Shown: positions 8,445 to 16,739, numbered from the stretch's first letter. The stretch: DNA of 55,918 bases from Rhodospirillales bacterium (GCA_027315365.1 DAHUYF010000038.1:1-55918); one strand, 5' to 3'. A program made the numbers and translations. Notes: a model not told the origin generated them from the letters alone.

Positions 8445-8591
8445 GCGACAGCGATATAGCCCGCCCGCCGACGGAAATCACCCTTCGTCCCCGGGATCGA
8501 AGCCTGTCCCCGCCGGCGGCCGGACGGCCGGCTGCTGACAGGCTGCCCGCGCTCGCCTAAGCTTCGGCCAACGATCGCCAGGAGGATGGCC

Positions 8592-9647
8592 ATGAAGAGC
8601 TACGATGTCGTCGATTTCGGCGCGCCGCTGAGGCCGAGCGAGAAGCCGACGCCGAGCCCGCACGGCACCGAGGTGCTGCTGCGGACGCTGGCCGCCGGCG
8701 TCTGCCACAGCGATCTCCACATCTGGGACGGCTGGTACGATCTCGGCGGCGGCAAGAAGCTGACGGTGAAGGATCGCGGGCTGGTGCCGCCGCTCACCAT
8801 GGGCCACGAGATCGTCGGCGAGGTGGTGGCGCTGGGCCCCGAGGCCACCGGCGTCAAGCTCGGCGACAAGCGCCTGGCGCATCCCTGGATCGGCTGCGGC
8901 GACTGCGCCGCCTGCCGGCGCGGCGAGGAGCAGCTCTGCGCCAGCCCGCGCTTCCTGGGCGTGCAGAAGCCGGGCGGCTATGCCGACCACGTGCTGGTGC
9001 CGCATCCGCGCTACCTGCTGGAACTCGGCGGCCTCAGCCCGGCGCAAGCGGCGCCTTTCGCCTGCTCCGGCATCACCGCCTTCGGCGCCCTGAAGCGCGT
9101 CGGCGAAGCGATCTTCAAGGAGCAGCCGATCCTGGTGATCGGCGCCGGCGGTCTCGGGCTGATGTGCCTGGCGCTGCTGAAGGCGCTTGGCGGCAAGGGT
9201 GCCGTGGTCGCCGACATCGACCCCAGGAAGCGCGAGGCGGCGCTTGCCGCCGGTGCCATCGGCGCCATCGACGCCGGCGCCGCCGATGCGGTGCGGCAGG
9301 CGCAGGCCGCCGCCCGGGCGCCGATCGGCGCCGCCATCGATTTCGTCGGCGCCTCGGCCACCGCCAAGCTCGGCATCGACGCCATCGCCAAAGGCGGCAA
9401 ATACGTCATCGTGGGATTGTTCGGCGGCGACATCACGCTGAGCCTGCCGCTGCTGCCGATGCGCGCCATCACCGTCCAGGGCTCCTATGTCGGCAGCCTC
9501 GCCGAGATGCGCGAGCTGCTCGCCCTGGTCGCCACCGGCAAGGTGCCGCCGGTGCCGGTCGACCACCGCCGGCTCGATCAGGCGAATGCCGTGCTCGAGG
9601 AGCTGAAGGCGGGCCGCATCATCGGCCGCGCCGTGATGACGCCGTAA
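8592..9647 (+). CDS. Zinc-dependent alcohol dehydrogenase (MDR family)
   Basis: This 351-residue medium-chain dehydrogenase has catalytic-zinc ligands Cys38, His72-Glu73 and Cys158, structural-zinc cysteines at 102, 105, 108 and 116, and the cofactor motif GAGGLG (184-189). Two in-frame ATGs lie six bases apart. The AGGAGG box at 8580-8585 abuts the first and sits six bases before the second, so the start at 8592 is chosen. It would oxidise an alcohol or reduce an aldehyde with NAD(P); the substrate cannot be read from sequence. It is followed at 25 bases by the binding-protein gene on the same strand, so the two may share a transcript. Confidence 0.88.
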   Translation: MKSYDVVDFGAPLRPSEKPTPSPHGTEVLLRTLAAGVCHSDLHIWDGWYDLGGGKKLTVKDRGLVPPLTMGHEIVGEVVALGPEATGVKLGDKRLAHPWIGCGDCAACRRGEEQLCASPRFLGVQKPGGYADHVLVPHPRYLLELGGLSPAQAAPFACSGITAFGALKRVGEAIFKEQPILVIGAGGLGLMCLALLKALGGKGAVVADIDPRKREAALAAGAIGAIDAGAADAVRQAQAAARAPIGAAIDFVGASATAKLGIDAIAKGGKYVIVGLFGGDITLSLPLLPMRAITVQGSYVGSLAEMRELLALVATGKVPPVPVDHRRLDQANAVLEELKAGRIIGRAVMTP

Positions 9648-9672
9648 GGGTCGGCGAGATCGGGGGGGACAG

Positions 9673-10881
9673 ATGATCGCTCGTGCCGTCCTTTGCGCCG
9701 TGGCGCTGCTGTGCGCGCCGGGCCTCGCCCGCGCCCAGATTTCCGACGATGTGGTGAAGCTCGGCGTGCTCACCGATATGAGCAGCCTCTATTCCGACGC
9801 CACCGGCAAGGGCTCGCTGCTCGCGGCGCAGATGGCGGTGGCGGATTTCGGCGGCACGGTGCTGGGCAAGCCGATCGAGGTGATCTCGGCCGATCATCAG
9901 AACAAGCCCGATATCGGCGCCGCCATCGCCCGGCAGTGGTACGACCAGGACAAGGTCGACGCCATCGTCGACGTGCCGACCTCCTCGGTGGCGCTGGCGG
10001 TGCAGCAGATCTCGAAGGACAAGGATCGCGTCTTCCTGATCTCCGGCGCCGGCACCTCGGACCTGACCGGCCCGGCCTGCTCGCCGGTCGGCGTGCATTG
10101 GACCTATGACACCTACGCCCTCGCCCACGTCGCGGGCAAGGCGATGGTCGAGCGCGGCGAGGACACCTGGTTCTTCATCACCGCCGATTATGCCTTCGGC
10201 CATGCGCTGGAGCGGGATGCGGCGGAGGTCGTCACGGCGTCGGGCGGCCGGGTGCTGGGCAGCGCCCGCGTGCCGCTCAACACCGCCGACTTCTCCTCCT
10301 TTCTGCTGCAGGCGCAGGCTTCCGGCGCCAAGGTGGTGGCGCTCGCCAATGCCGGCGGCGATACCCAGACGGCGATCAAGCAGGCGGCCGAGTTCGGGCT
10401 GCAGAAGGGCGGGCAGAAGCTCCTGGCGCTGCTCATCGAGATCACCGACACGCACAGCCTCGGCCTCGCCACCGCGCAAGGCATGATCCTCACCGACGGC
10501 TTCTACTGGGATCGCGACGCGGCGACGCGCGCCTTCGCCACCCGGTTCTACGAGACGATGCACGTCATGCCCAGCATGATCCAGGCCGGCGTCTATTCCG
10601 AGGTAGCGCATTACCTGAAGGCGGTGAAGGCCGCCGGCACGGACGAGGGCAAGGCGGTGGTGGCGATGATGCGCGCGCTGCCGATCAACGACTTCTTCGC
10701 CCATAACGGCACCCTGCGCCCGGACGGCCGGATGGTGCACGACATGTATCTGATGCAGGTGAAGACGCCGGCCGAATCCAAGGGCGCGTGGGATCTCTAC
10801 CAGGTGCTGGCCACGGTGCCGGGCGATCAGGCCTACCGCCCGATGGCGCAAGGCCGCTGCCCATTGGTCACCGGCAACTAG
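9673..10881 (+). CDS. ABC transporter substrate-binding protein (branched-chain amino acid type)
   Basis: This 402-residue periplasmic protein of the Peripla_BP_6 (LivJ-like) fold starts with a signal peptide whose likely cleavage is after the Ala-Arg-Ala at about residue 21. The mature N-terminus (VKLGVLTDMSSLYSD) is the usual first strand of this family. These proteins deliver amino acids, amides or aromatic acids to a Liv-type ABC importer. No permease or ATPase gene is adjacent, so it is an orphan that presumably docks on a transporter encoded elsewhere. A G-rich run precedes the ATG at 9673 and gives a weak ribosome site. The neighbouring alcohol dehydrogenase could act on a related compound, but this is only context. 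Confidence 0.85.
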   Translation: MIARAVLCAVALLCAPGLARAQISDDVVKLGVLTDMSSLYSDATGKGSLLAAQMAVADFGGTVLGKPIEVISADHQNKPDIGAAIARQWYDQDKVDAIVDVPTSSVALAVQQISKDKDRVFLISGAGTSDLTGPACSPVGVHWTYDTYALAHVAGKAMVERGEDTWFFITADYAFGHALERDAAEVVTASGGRVLGSARVPLNTADFSSFLLQAQASGAKVVALANAGGDTQTAIKQAAEFGLQKGGQKLLALLIEITDTHSLGLATAQGMILTDGFYWDRDAATRAFATRFYETMHVMPSMIQAGVYSEVAHYLKAVKAAGTDEGKAVVAMMRALPINDFFAHNGTLRPDGRMVHDMYLMQVKTPAESKGAWDLYQVLATVPGDQAYRPMAQGRCPLVTGN

Positions 10882-10958
10882 CCCGGCTTCTCAATCTCCG
10901 CTCCCGGCCTGCCGGTGCGCCTGCGCGCCAACCGGAAACGAGAACTCGCCCGCCGCAT

Positions 10959-10983
10959 GGAACGTTGAGCGTTCCCAGCCGTT
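10959..10983 (+). promoter_or_regulatory. Perfect EcfG-type promoter GGAAC-N16-CGTT
   Basis: GGAAC is at 10959-10963 and CGTT at 10980-10983 with 16 bases between, the consensus of alphaproteobacterial general-stress (EcfG) and related ECF promoters. A start near 10990 leaves about 26 bases before the export lipoprotein ATG. Two dyads overlap the promoter (10959-10975 and 10974-10990). Confidence 0.65.
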
Positions 10984-11015
10984 CGCTGGGCGCATCCATG
11001 GCAAGGAGTGGGAAG

Positions 11016-11576
11016 ATGCCATCGACTGTCCGCATGATCCTCGCGGCCCTGGTGATCATGCTGCCGCTTGCAGCTTGCTCCTCGCAGGGCTCCAATCTGC
11101 CGCTGCTCGATCAAACCAGGACCGACGAGTCCACCTACCGGATGGGGCCGGGCGACAAGCTGCACGTCGTCGTCGCCGGCGCCGACGATCTTACCGCCGA
11201 TTATGTCGTCGGCGACAACGGCGCGGTCAGCATGCCGCTGATCGGCGACGTCAAGGCCAACGGCCTCACCCGCGGCCAGCTCGAGCACGAGATGGAAGCC
11301 AAGCTGGGGCAGGGCTACCTCAAGAATCCGAAGGTGAGCGTCGCCATCCTGAGCTATCGGCCCTTCTACATCTATGGCGAGGTCACCAAGCCCGGCGAGT
11401 ATCCCTACGCCGCCGGCATGCGCGTGACCAGCGCGGTGGCAACCGCCGGCGGCTATACCTATCGCGCGCAGGAGAGCTATGTGGTGGTGACGCGCGATGG
11501 CAAGGACCATCGGGCGCTGCCCAACATGCTGATCCGGCCCGACGACGTCATCCGCGTACCGGAGCGGTATTTCTGA
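11016..11576 (+). CDS. Polysaccharide export outer-membrane lipoprotein (Wza/GumB-like, short)
   Basis: This 186-residue lipoprotein has a lipobox LAAC with the acylated Cys at residue 21. The polysaccharide biosynthesis/export domain follows (from RMGPGDKLHVVV through PLIGDV), then an SLBB-like segment containing the family hallmark FYIYGEVTKPGEYPY. It would form part of the outer-membrane channel for capsule or exopolysaccharide. The start at 11016 is fixed by AAGGAG seven bases upstream; the in-frame ATG at 10998 has no such site. It is about half the length of Wza and lacks the C-terminal membrane helix, like GumB/ExoF relatives. No polymerase or tyrosine kinase is nearby. A stress-type promoter precedes it. 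Confidence 0.85.
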   Translation: MPSTVRMILAALVIMLPLAACSSQGSNLPLLDQTRTDESTYRMGPGDKLHVVVAGADDLTADYVVGDNGAVSMPLIGDVKANGLTRGQLEHEMEAKLGQGYLKNPKVSVAILSYRPFYIYGEVTKPGEYPYAAGMRVTSAVATAGGYTYRAQESYVVVTRDGKDHRALPNMLIRPDDVIRVPERYF

Positions 11577-11591
11577 CGACCACGCCGCGGC

Positions 11592-11616
11592 GGAACCTTT
11601 CCGCCCGCGCGCCGTA
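11592..11616 (+). promoter_or_regulatory. Weaker ECF-type promoter candidate GGAAC-N16-CGTA
   Basis: GGAAC (11592-11596) is followed after 16 bases by CGTA (11613-11616), one base off the CGTT consensus, 35 bases before the ATG of a small secreted protein. Same spacing as the sites at 10959 and 14713, which is why it is listed. Confidence 0.35.
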
Positions 11617-11650
11617 TTCAAAATTGACGGCGCAAGCGCGCGAGGCGGCG

Positions 11651-11944
11651 ATGACAGAGCGAGGCACGGCTCCCCTGAGACATTGGTGCGGCGGGCTGTG
11701 CCTTGGGCTGCTGGGCTCGCTCGCCTTGGGCGGTGCGGCGCTGGCGGACGGGACGCGCGAGGCGGCGGCATCCGCCATCGCCGGTCAGGCACCGGACGCG
11801 ACGCCGATCGTTCCGGCGACGGCGCTCAGCGCCGATCCGGCGTCCGCCGCGCCTCAGGACGACGAGCGCCGCCGCCGCATGCTGCTGTTGCTGCTCATGC
11901 GCAGCACCGGGCGATTCGGGCCGTACGGGGCGCTCGGGCAGTAG
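11651..11944 (+). CDS. Small secreted hypothetical protein
   Basis: This 97-residue protein has a signal peptide (hydrophobic segment about residues 13-32, LGLLGSLALGGAALA, with cleavage near ALA-DG). The rest is low in complexity: an Ala/Pro-rich stretch, then a charged DDERRRR motif directly followed by a run of leucines (MLLLLLM) and a Gly-rich end. The Arg cluster followed by Leu could be a short amphipathic or membrane-touching helix. No family recognised. It follows the export lipoprotein on the same strand after 74 bases and has its own candidate ECF promoter, so it may belong to the same stress response. Coding status is likely, not certain. Confidence 0.5.
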   Translation: MTERGTAPLRHWCGGLCLGLLGSLALGGAALADGTREAAASAIAGQAPDATPIVPATALSADPASAAPQDDERRRRMLLLLLMRSTGRFGPYGALGQ

Positions 11945-11973
11945 GATATTACTCTCCGCGACAGGGATGGCCG

Positions 11974-12216
11974 ATGGATCGGGACGAGGAAAGACTCATC
12001 CGCGAGCGCGCCTACGAGATCTGGGAACGCGAAGGCCGGCCCGAGGGCCGTTCCGAGGAGCATTGGCGTCAAGCCGCGGCCGAGATCGCGGTCGCGGTGG
12101 AAAAGCCCGCCGCGCCGCCGCCCGCCGCCCCGCCGCCGCGGCGCAGCCGTCCGGTGCCGCGACGCGACGGCGGCAACGGCGCGGCAACGACGCGGCGGAA
12201 ACCCGAAGCGCCCTGA
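11974..12216 (+). CDS. DUF2934 family small protein
   Basis: This 80-residue protein starts with a short helical domain, ERAYEIWEREGRPEGRSEEH followed by WRQA, which is the DUF2934 signature found in many rhizobial and acetobacterial genomes. The rest is a Pro/Ala/Arg-rich tail, probably disordered and basic, with three Pro-rich clusters. Function of the family is unknown; the strongly charged helix and basic tail are compatible with nucleic acid or protein binding. The ATG at 11974 sits 29 bases after the previous stop, so both small genes may share one transcript. It converges with the EamA transporter gene (30 bases between stops). Confidence 0.7.
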   Translation: MDRDEERLIRERAYEIWEREGRPEGRSEEHWRQAAAEIAVAVEKPAAPPPAAPPPRRSRPVPRRDGGNGAATTRRKPEAP

Positions 12217-12246
12217 CGTCGCCCGGCGCGACGCCCCGCCGACGGT

Positions 12247-13329
12247 TCAATGCCCGTGGCGGTGATGCAGGTCCGGGTAGTGCGGATGGCGATGTCGCAG
12301 CGGCTCATGGCGATGGGCATGGCTGTGCGGCTCGCCCGGCGGGTCCTCGGCGCCATGGCGGTGCCCATGATGGGCATCGTGGCTGTGGCGATGCTCGTGG
12401 GTGAGCGACGCATGTTCGTGGGGATGCTCGTGCCGCTCGGCGAGATGGAGGACGAGGCCGAGCGCCATCAGCGCCGCGGCCAGTATCAGGCTCGCCGTCA
12501 TCGGCTCGCCCAGGAGCGTCACCGCCAGCACCGCGCCGATGAACGGCGCGGTCGAGAAGTAGGCGGCGGTGCGCGCGGTGCCCAGATGGCGCATCGCCAG
12601 AACGAACAGCGCCAGACTCACGCCATAGCCGCCGAGCCCGACCGCTCCCGCCGCCAGCGCGGCGCCGGCGCCGGGCCAGGGGGCGCCCTGCAGCAGCGCC
12701 AAGGCCAGATTGACGATGCCGGCGACGAGGCCTTTCGCCGCCGCGATCTGCAGCGGGTCGGCGGCGGCGAGATGGCGGGTCAGGTTGTTGTCGGCCGCCC
12801 AGCACAGGCAGGCAAGCGTGATCGCGAGCGTGCTCGTGCCGGCGGCGAGGCCGCCCGCGGCGGGCCAGGACAGTAGCGCCGCGCCGGCCAGGATGGCGCC
12901 GGCGCCGAGCGCGACGCGCCGGTCGACATTCTCGCGCTGCACCAGCCAGGCGATGGCCAGGGTGAAGACGCCTTCGAGGTTGAGGAGGAGCGAGGCGGCC
13001 GAGGCCTCGGCCCGTGCCAGGCCCGCCATCAGCAGCACCGGCGCCGCGACCCCGCCCGTCAGCACCGCCGCGGCGAGCCAGGGCAGGTCGGCCCGCCGCA
13101 GCGGCGCCTCGCGCCGCGCCGCCGCCAGGCTGCGCCGCAGCAGCAGGAAGGCGCCGAGCCCGAGTCCCGAGCCGAGATAGAGCAGTCCCGCCAACAGCCA
13201 GGGCGACACCGCGCCCAGCAGCAGCTTGGCGAGCGGCGTGCTGGCGCCGAACAGCGCCGCCGCGGCGAGCGCCAGCGGCGGCCCGACGGCGGCTATGGCC
13301 GGGGGCCGGCCATGGTTGCCGCCGGGCAT
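12247..13329 (-). CDS. EamA/DMT-family transporter with histidine-rich C-terminal tail
   Basis: This 360-residue inner-membrane protein shows the two EamA repeats, about ten hydrophobic helices between residues 10 and 295. It ends in a tail of 66 residues that contains 24 histidines in HxH patterns (for example THEHRHSH and LHHRHGH). Such tails usually bind zinc, nickel or cobalt ions, so metal export or metal-sensing control of a metabolite exporter is an inference. The start ATG at 13329 follows the anti-sigma stop by 7 bases, so the gene is the third in a sigma/anti-sigma/transporter operon. The frame is open further 5' only as a shadow. Direction of transport and substrate are unknown. 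Confidence 0.82.
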   Translation of the reverse strand: MPGGNHGRPPAIAAVGPPLALAAAALFGASTPLAKLLLGAVSPWLLAGLLYLGSGLGLGAFLLLRRSLAAARREAPLRRADLPWLAAAVLTGGVAAPVLLMAGLARAEASAASLLLNLEGVFTLAIAWLVQRENVDRRVALGAGAILAGAALLSWPAAGGLAAGTSTLAITLACLCWAADNNLTRHLAAADPLQIAAAKGLVAGIVNLALALLQGAPWPGAGAALAAGAVGLGGYGVSLALFVLAMRHLGTARTAAYFSTAPFIGAVLAVTLLGEPMTASLILAAALMALGLVLHLAERHEHPHEHASLTHEHRHSHDAHHGHRHGAEDPPGEPHSHAHRHEPLRHRHPHYPDLHHRHGH

Positions 13330-13336
13330 CAGCGTC

Positions 13337-14149
13337 TTATATCCCGTCGAACTGGTAGGCGAGATCGTTGTGGATGTTCCAGAGGTAGTTGGCGTTGGCG
13401 GTGCCCGCCAGCGCATAGGCGTGGCCGTGGTGGCGCCAGCGCAGCACGTTGATGTCGCTGCTGCGGGCGAAGCGCACGGTCTCGTCCGGCTTGCCGGAAT
13501 TGGCGACGACGACGATCACCGGCCCCAGCGCCTGATTGCTGGTGGTATAGACCAGCGCCGTCGCCGGCTGCCCCTCGACCATGAGGAAGCGCGCGCCCTG
13601 GAAGTCGAGTCCCCAGGGCTTGAGGTTGGGCAGGTGGAAATTCTGCGGCAGCTTGTCGAAGGAGGTCGCATCGCCCGGGTTCACCGTGACGTAGCGCTTG
13701 TAGTAGCCGGCGAGATTGTCCGGGAAGGTGTCGGACACCAGCTCGGCGCCGGGTGCCACCCTGGCGGTCTCCGGAGCGCCCGGCAGCGTGACCTCGCCGC
13801 CGCCCAGGCCGAAGCCGATGGCGAAGGCGGCGAACGATGCCGCCGCCGCGATGCCGACCCACCAGCGGGGGCCGCCGAGCACCCGGTTCCAGCGCCGGGA
13901 GCGCGCCGCCGAAAGCTCGACCACGGCGGCGCCCGCGCCGCGCGCGGCGGCGATCAGCCGCTCGGGCAGCGGCTCGCGCAGCACCTCGTCGAAGGCGGCG
14001 CGCAGCGCCGCCGCACTCTCGCCCAGCAGCGCCGCGCGCTCGCGCAGTTCGCCGTCGTGCTCCAGCCAATGAGCGATGGCGGCGCGCTCGCTCTCGTCGA
14101 GCTCGCCGTCGAGATAGGCAATCAGCCTGTCGTCACTCGGCTTCAGCAT
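13337..14149 (-). CDS. Membrane-bound anti-sigma factor for the adjacent ECF sigma
   Basis: This 270-residue protein has a small N-terminal anti-sigma helix bundle (DDRLIAYLDGELDESERAA, residues 6-24 and on), a single membrane helix at about 96-114, and a periplasmic C-terminal domain of about 150 residues. The N-terminal part lacks the His/Cys zinc motif, so it is not a ZAS-type sensor. The start overlaps the sigma gene by 17 bases, the usual coupling that keeps the pair in balance. It would hold the sigma factor at the membrane until an envelope signal arrives. The C-terminal domain (with WRHHGHAYALAG) is the likely sensor; what it senses is unknown. Confidence 0.8.
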   Translation of the reverse strand: MLKPSDDRLIAYLDGELDESERAAIAHWLEHDGELRERAALLGESAAALRAAFDEVLREPLPERLIAAARGAGAAVVELSAARSRRWNRVLGGPRWWVGIAAAASFAAFAIGFGLGGGEVTLPGAPETARVAPGAELVSDTFPDNLAGYYKRYVTVNPGDATSFDKLPQNFHLPNLKPWGLDFQGARFLMVEGQPATALVYTTSNQALGPVIVVVANSGKPDETVRFARSSDINVLRWRHHGHAYALAGTANANYLWNIHNDLAYQFDGI

Positions 14150-14660
14150 CCTGCGTCCTCCTCCGAAGTCCGCTGCCGGCGTCGAGCTTCGCCTGGAGCG
14201 CCACCCTGGCGCGCGCCAAACGGCTCATGATCGTCCCCACCGGCACCTCGGCAACCTCCGCCGCCTCCTTGTAACTCAACCCGTCCACCGTCACGAGCAG
14301 AAGCGCCACCCGCTGTTCCGGCGGCAGCTCCCGCAAGGCATTGCGTACCTCCTGCAACGCCAACCGCGCCTCGGCACGCCGACCCGGCTCATCGGTGCCG
14401 ACATGCATGCCCTCGTCCTCGGCCTCTTCCCGCCGCGTGTCCCGCGCCCGCAGCTGATCGATCCAGATCGTCTGCACGATGCGGAACATCCAGCTGTCGA
14501 AGCGGGTCCCCTCCTGGAACTGGTGCGCGCGGCTGAGTGCCCGCTCGCACGCCGCCTGGACGAGGTCGTCCGCCTCGACGGCAGAGCCGGTCAGACCGCG
14601 GGCAAAGCGCCGCATCCGAGGCAGCACGGCGATGAGCTGGTCGCTGACCGACACGCTCAC
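14133..14660 (-). CDS. ECF-family RNA polymerase sigma factor
   Basis: This sigma-70 ECF protein has region 2 (RRFARGLTGSAVEADDLVQ to WMFRIVQTIWIDQLR) and region 4 (LRELPPEQRVALLLVTVDGL followed by SYKEAAEVAEVPVGTIMSRL) joined by a short linker. I place the start at the GTG at 14660 (175 residues), where the family N-terminus SDQLIAVLPRMRR begins. The frame opens at a TTG at 14714, but that TTG lies inside the -10 element of a candidate ECF promoter (14713-14737), which argues for the downstream start. It is co-transcribed with its anti-sigma and the EamA transporter. The promoter motif suggests autoregulation or control by another ECF sigma. Confidence 0.85.
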   Translation of the reverse strand: MSVSVSDQLIAVLPRMRRFARGLTGSAVEADDLVQAACERALSRAHQFQEGTRFDSWMFRIVQTIWIDQLRARDTRREEAEDEGMHVGTDEPGRRAEARLALQEVRNALRELPPEQRVALLLVTVDGLSYKEAAEVAEVPVGTIMSRLARARVALQAKLDAGSGLRRRTQDAEAE

Positions 14661-14712
14661 GGCGCCGCGCCCCGACAGAGGCGGGTCGCCATGCCTGGCC
14701 TGACGAGGTGAC

Positions 14713-14737
14713 AACGGGTGGTGATGGGCCTTATTCC
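14713..14737 (-). promoter_or_regulatory. ECF-type promoter GGAAT-N16-CGTT before the sigma gene
   Basis: On the minus strand GGAAT (14737-14733) and CGTT (14716-14713) are separated by 16 bases, one mismatch from GGAAC-N16-CGTT. Transcription would begin near 14706, leaving a leader of about 46 bases to the GTG at 14660. The position suits an autoregulated sigma operon. Confidence 0.5.
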
Positions 14738-14856
14738 CTGACGAAAACCGGAATGCGCGCCGCGGGACCCGCAGGAGCGGCTTCCTCGCGCGCCGGTTGG
14801 TGCTAAAAAGGGCGGCACGAACGCTTGTTCGGCTATCTTAATGGGGTGGGTCGCCT

Positions 14857-15111
14857 ATGAAAAGAGCACTGCCGGGCCTCGCGGCTGCGGGTCTTGCCCT
14901 GATCGTTAACGGAATCCTGTCGGTGCCGGCGCGGGCGGACTGCGCCGCCGAGATCAAGACGCTGCTTGCCGAGCTTGCCACCGTCAAGGACGAGCCCCGC
15001 CGCCAGGAGCTGCAGAAGCTGATCGACAAGGCCGCCAAGGACGACCAGGCCGGCCGCTCGCAGCTCTGTGGCGAGGCCACCCAGCGCGCCCAGCTGCTGA
15101 TCAAGGGCTAG
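14857..15111 (+). CDS. Small secreted helical protein, hypothetical
   Basis: This 84-residue protein has a signal peptide (two basic residues, hydrophobic stretch to about residue 24, cleavage near ARA-D). The mature 57 residues are mostly charged and helical, with two cysteines (CAAEIKTLL near its start and LCGEATQRA near its end) that could pair into a disulfide and make a helical hairpin. I do not recognise the family. It diverges from the ECF sigma gene, so the roughly 200-base region between them carries both promoters. A 7-bp hairpin (15114-15130) directly follows the stop. An envelope-stress role alongside the sigma factor is possible but only by position. Confidence 0.6.
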   Translation: MKRALPGLAAAGLALIVNGILSVPARADCAAEIKTLLAELATVKDEPRRQELQKLIDKAAKDDQAGRSQLCGEATQRAQLLIKG

Positions 15112-15258
15112 TGCGACGCCGCAGGCGTCGTCGCTGGCGCCGCGGACGAAGGGGCTACGCGCCTTCGCCGAGGCTTCACAAATCGCGCGCCGCAGGTCAC
15201 AGTGTCGCGCCGGTCGCCGGTGGTGCCGGGTGGCGAGGGGCAGGGGAAGTCCGATCCG

Positions 15259-16425
15259 ATGAAAATCAGCGTTGCCAGGGAACGCCGCCCCGAGGAGCGG
15301 CGCGTCGCCGCCTCGCCCGACACGGTGAAGCGACTGGTCGGCCAGGGACACGAGGTGGTGGTGGAGGCCGGTGCCGGTAACGGCGCCTCCTTCACCGACG
15401 AGGCCTATGCCGCGGCCGGCGCCGCCATCGCGCCCGATGCCGCCGCGGCGCTCGGCGCCGGCGACGTGGTGCTCAAGGTGCAGCGGCCGCTGCGCGCCGG
15501 CGAGGGCCCGCTCGACGAGCTGGCGCTGATCAAGCGCGGTGCGGTGCTGATCGGCATGCTGCAGCCGCTGCAGCGGCGCGAGGATGTCGACGCCTATGCC
15601 AAGGCGGGCATCGCCGCCTTCGCCATGGAGCTGGTGCCGCGCATCACCCGCGCGCAGTCGATGGACGTCCTGTCCTCGCAGGCGAATCTCGCCGGCTACA
15701 AGGCGGTGATCGAGGCCGCCGGCGCCTTCGGCCGCGCCTTTCCGATGATGATGACCGCCGCCGGCACCATCCCGCCGGCGCGCGTGCTGGTGATGGGCGC
15801 GGGCGTTGCCGGGCTGCAGGCGATCGCCACCGCGCGCCGCCTGGGCGGCGTCGTCTCGGCCACCGATGTGCGCTTCGCCGCCAAGGAGCAGGTGGAGAGC
15901 CTCGGCGCCAGCTTCCTGGCGGTCGATCTCGACGCGATGAAGGCGATGGAGACCGCGGGCGGCTACGCCAAGGAGATGGGCGCCGATTTCGCCCGCCGCC
16001 AGCGCGAGCACGTCACCGAGGCGCTGAAGAAGATCGACATCGTGCTGTGCACGGCGCTGATCCCCGGCCGCAAGGCGCCGGTGCTGATCACGCGCGAGAT
16101 GGTGGGCGTGATGCGGCCGGGCTCGGTCATCGTCGATCTCGCCGTGGAGCAGGGCGGCAATGTCGAGGGCAGCGAGTTCGGCAAGACGGTGACGACGGCC
16201 AACGGCGTCACCATCCTCGGCCCGGCCAACCTGCTGTCGGAGATCGCCGTCGATGCGAGCCAGCTCTATGCCCGCAACCTGCTGGCCTTCCTGGCGCTGC
16301 TCATCGACAAGGATAAATCCCTCAAGATCGACGCCGCCGACGAGATCGTCAAAGCCACCTTGCTGACGCGCGACGGCGCCGTCGTGCACCCGCAATTGGC
16401 GCCGGCGCCGGCGGCAGGAGCCTGA
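15259..16425 (+). CDS. pntAA: NAD(P) transhydrogenase subunit alpha, part 1
   Basis: This 388-residue cytosolic NAD(H)-binding domain I of proton-translocating transhydrogenase couples the proton gradient to NADPH formation. It starts with the alanine dehydrogenase/PNT N-terminal sequence ([20 protein letters not shown]) and has the nucleotide motif GAGVAGLQA near residues 177-185 and the mobile-loop region after it. It lacks the membrane part, which is encoded by the next gene, as in Rhodospirillum-type three-subunit enzymes. The ATG at 15259 begins the conserved N-terminus; upstream sequence in the frame is not conserved. First gene of the pntAA-pntAB-pntB operon, 4 bases before pntAB. Confidence 0.95.
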   Translation: MKISVARERRPEERRVAASPDTVKRLVGQGHEVVVEAGAGNGASFTDEAYAAAGAAIAPDAAAALGAGDVVLKVQRPLRAGEGPLDELALIKRGAVLIGMLQPLQRREDVDAYAKAGIAAFAMELVPRITRAQSMDVLSSQANLAGYKAVIEAAGAFGRAFPMMMTAAGTIPPARVLVMGAGVAGLQAIATARRLGGVVSATDVRFAAKEQVESLGASFLAVDLDAMKAMETAGGYAKEMGADFARRQREHVTEALKKIDIVLCTALIPGRKAPVLITREMVGVMRPGSVIVDLAVEQGGNVEGSEFGKTVTTANGVTILGPANLLSEIAVDASQLYARNLLAFLALLIDKDKSLKIDAADEIVKATLLTRDGAVVHPQLAPAPAAGA

Positions 16426-16429
16426 TCCC

Positions 16430-16726
16430 ATGGAGCACAGCCAGATCTTCGTCTTCTTCCTCACCGTCTTCGTGCTGGCCTGCTTCGTAGGATATTACGT
16501 CGTCTGGCGGGTGACCCCGGCGCTGCACTCGCCGCTGATGAGCGTCACCAATGCGATCTCCAGCGTCATCATCGTCGGCGCGCTGATCGCGGCGGGCCCG
16601 GCCGGCTTCAGTTTCTCGAAGGTGATGGGCTTCGTCGCCGTCATCCTTGCCTCGGTCAACATCTTCGGCGGGTTCATCGTGACCCAGCGCATGCTGCAGA
16701 TGTTCCAGAAAAAGAAGACGAAATAG
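16430..16726 (+). CDS. pntAB: NAD(P) transhydrogenase subunit alpha, part 2
   Basis: This 98-residue membrane subunit of transhydrogenase contributes part of domain II. Hydrophobic helices are visible at about 6-27, 35-55 and 63-85, and the protein ends in a short basic tail (FQKKKTK). Length and order match the split alpha subunit of Rhodospirillum rubrum. The initiating ATG is 4 bases after the pntAA stop and 13 bases separate its stop from pntB, so the three genes are one transcript. It works only in complex with PntAA and PntB in the cytoplasmic membrane. Confidence 0.93.
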   Translation: MEHSQIFVFFLTVFVLACFVGYYVVWRVTPALHSPLMSVTNAISSVIIVGALIAAGPAGFSFSKVMGFVAVILASVNIFGGFIVTQRMLQMFQKKKTK

Positions 16727-16739
16727 GGGGACCGCGACC

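Noticed and set aside
14833-16464. 543-residue minus-strand frame opposite pntAA
   Set aside because: Antisense shadow of the transhydrogenase gene.
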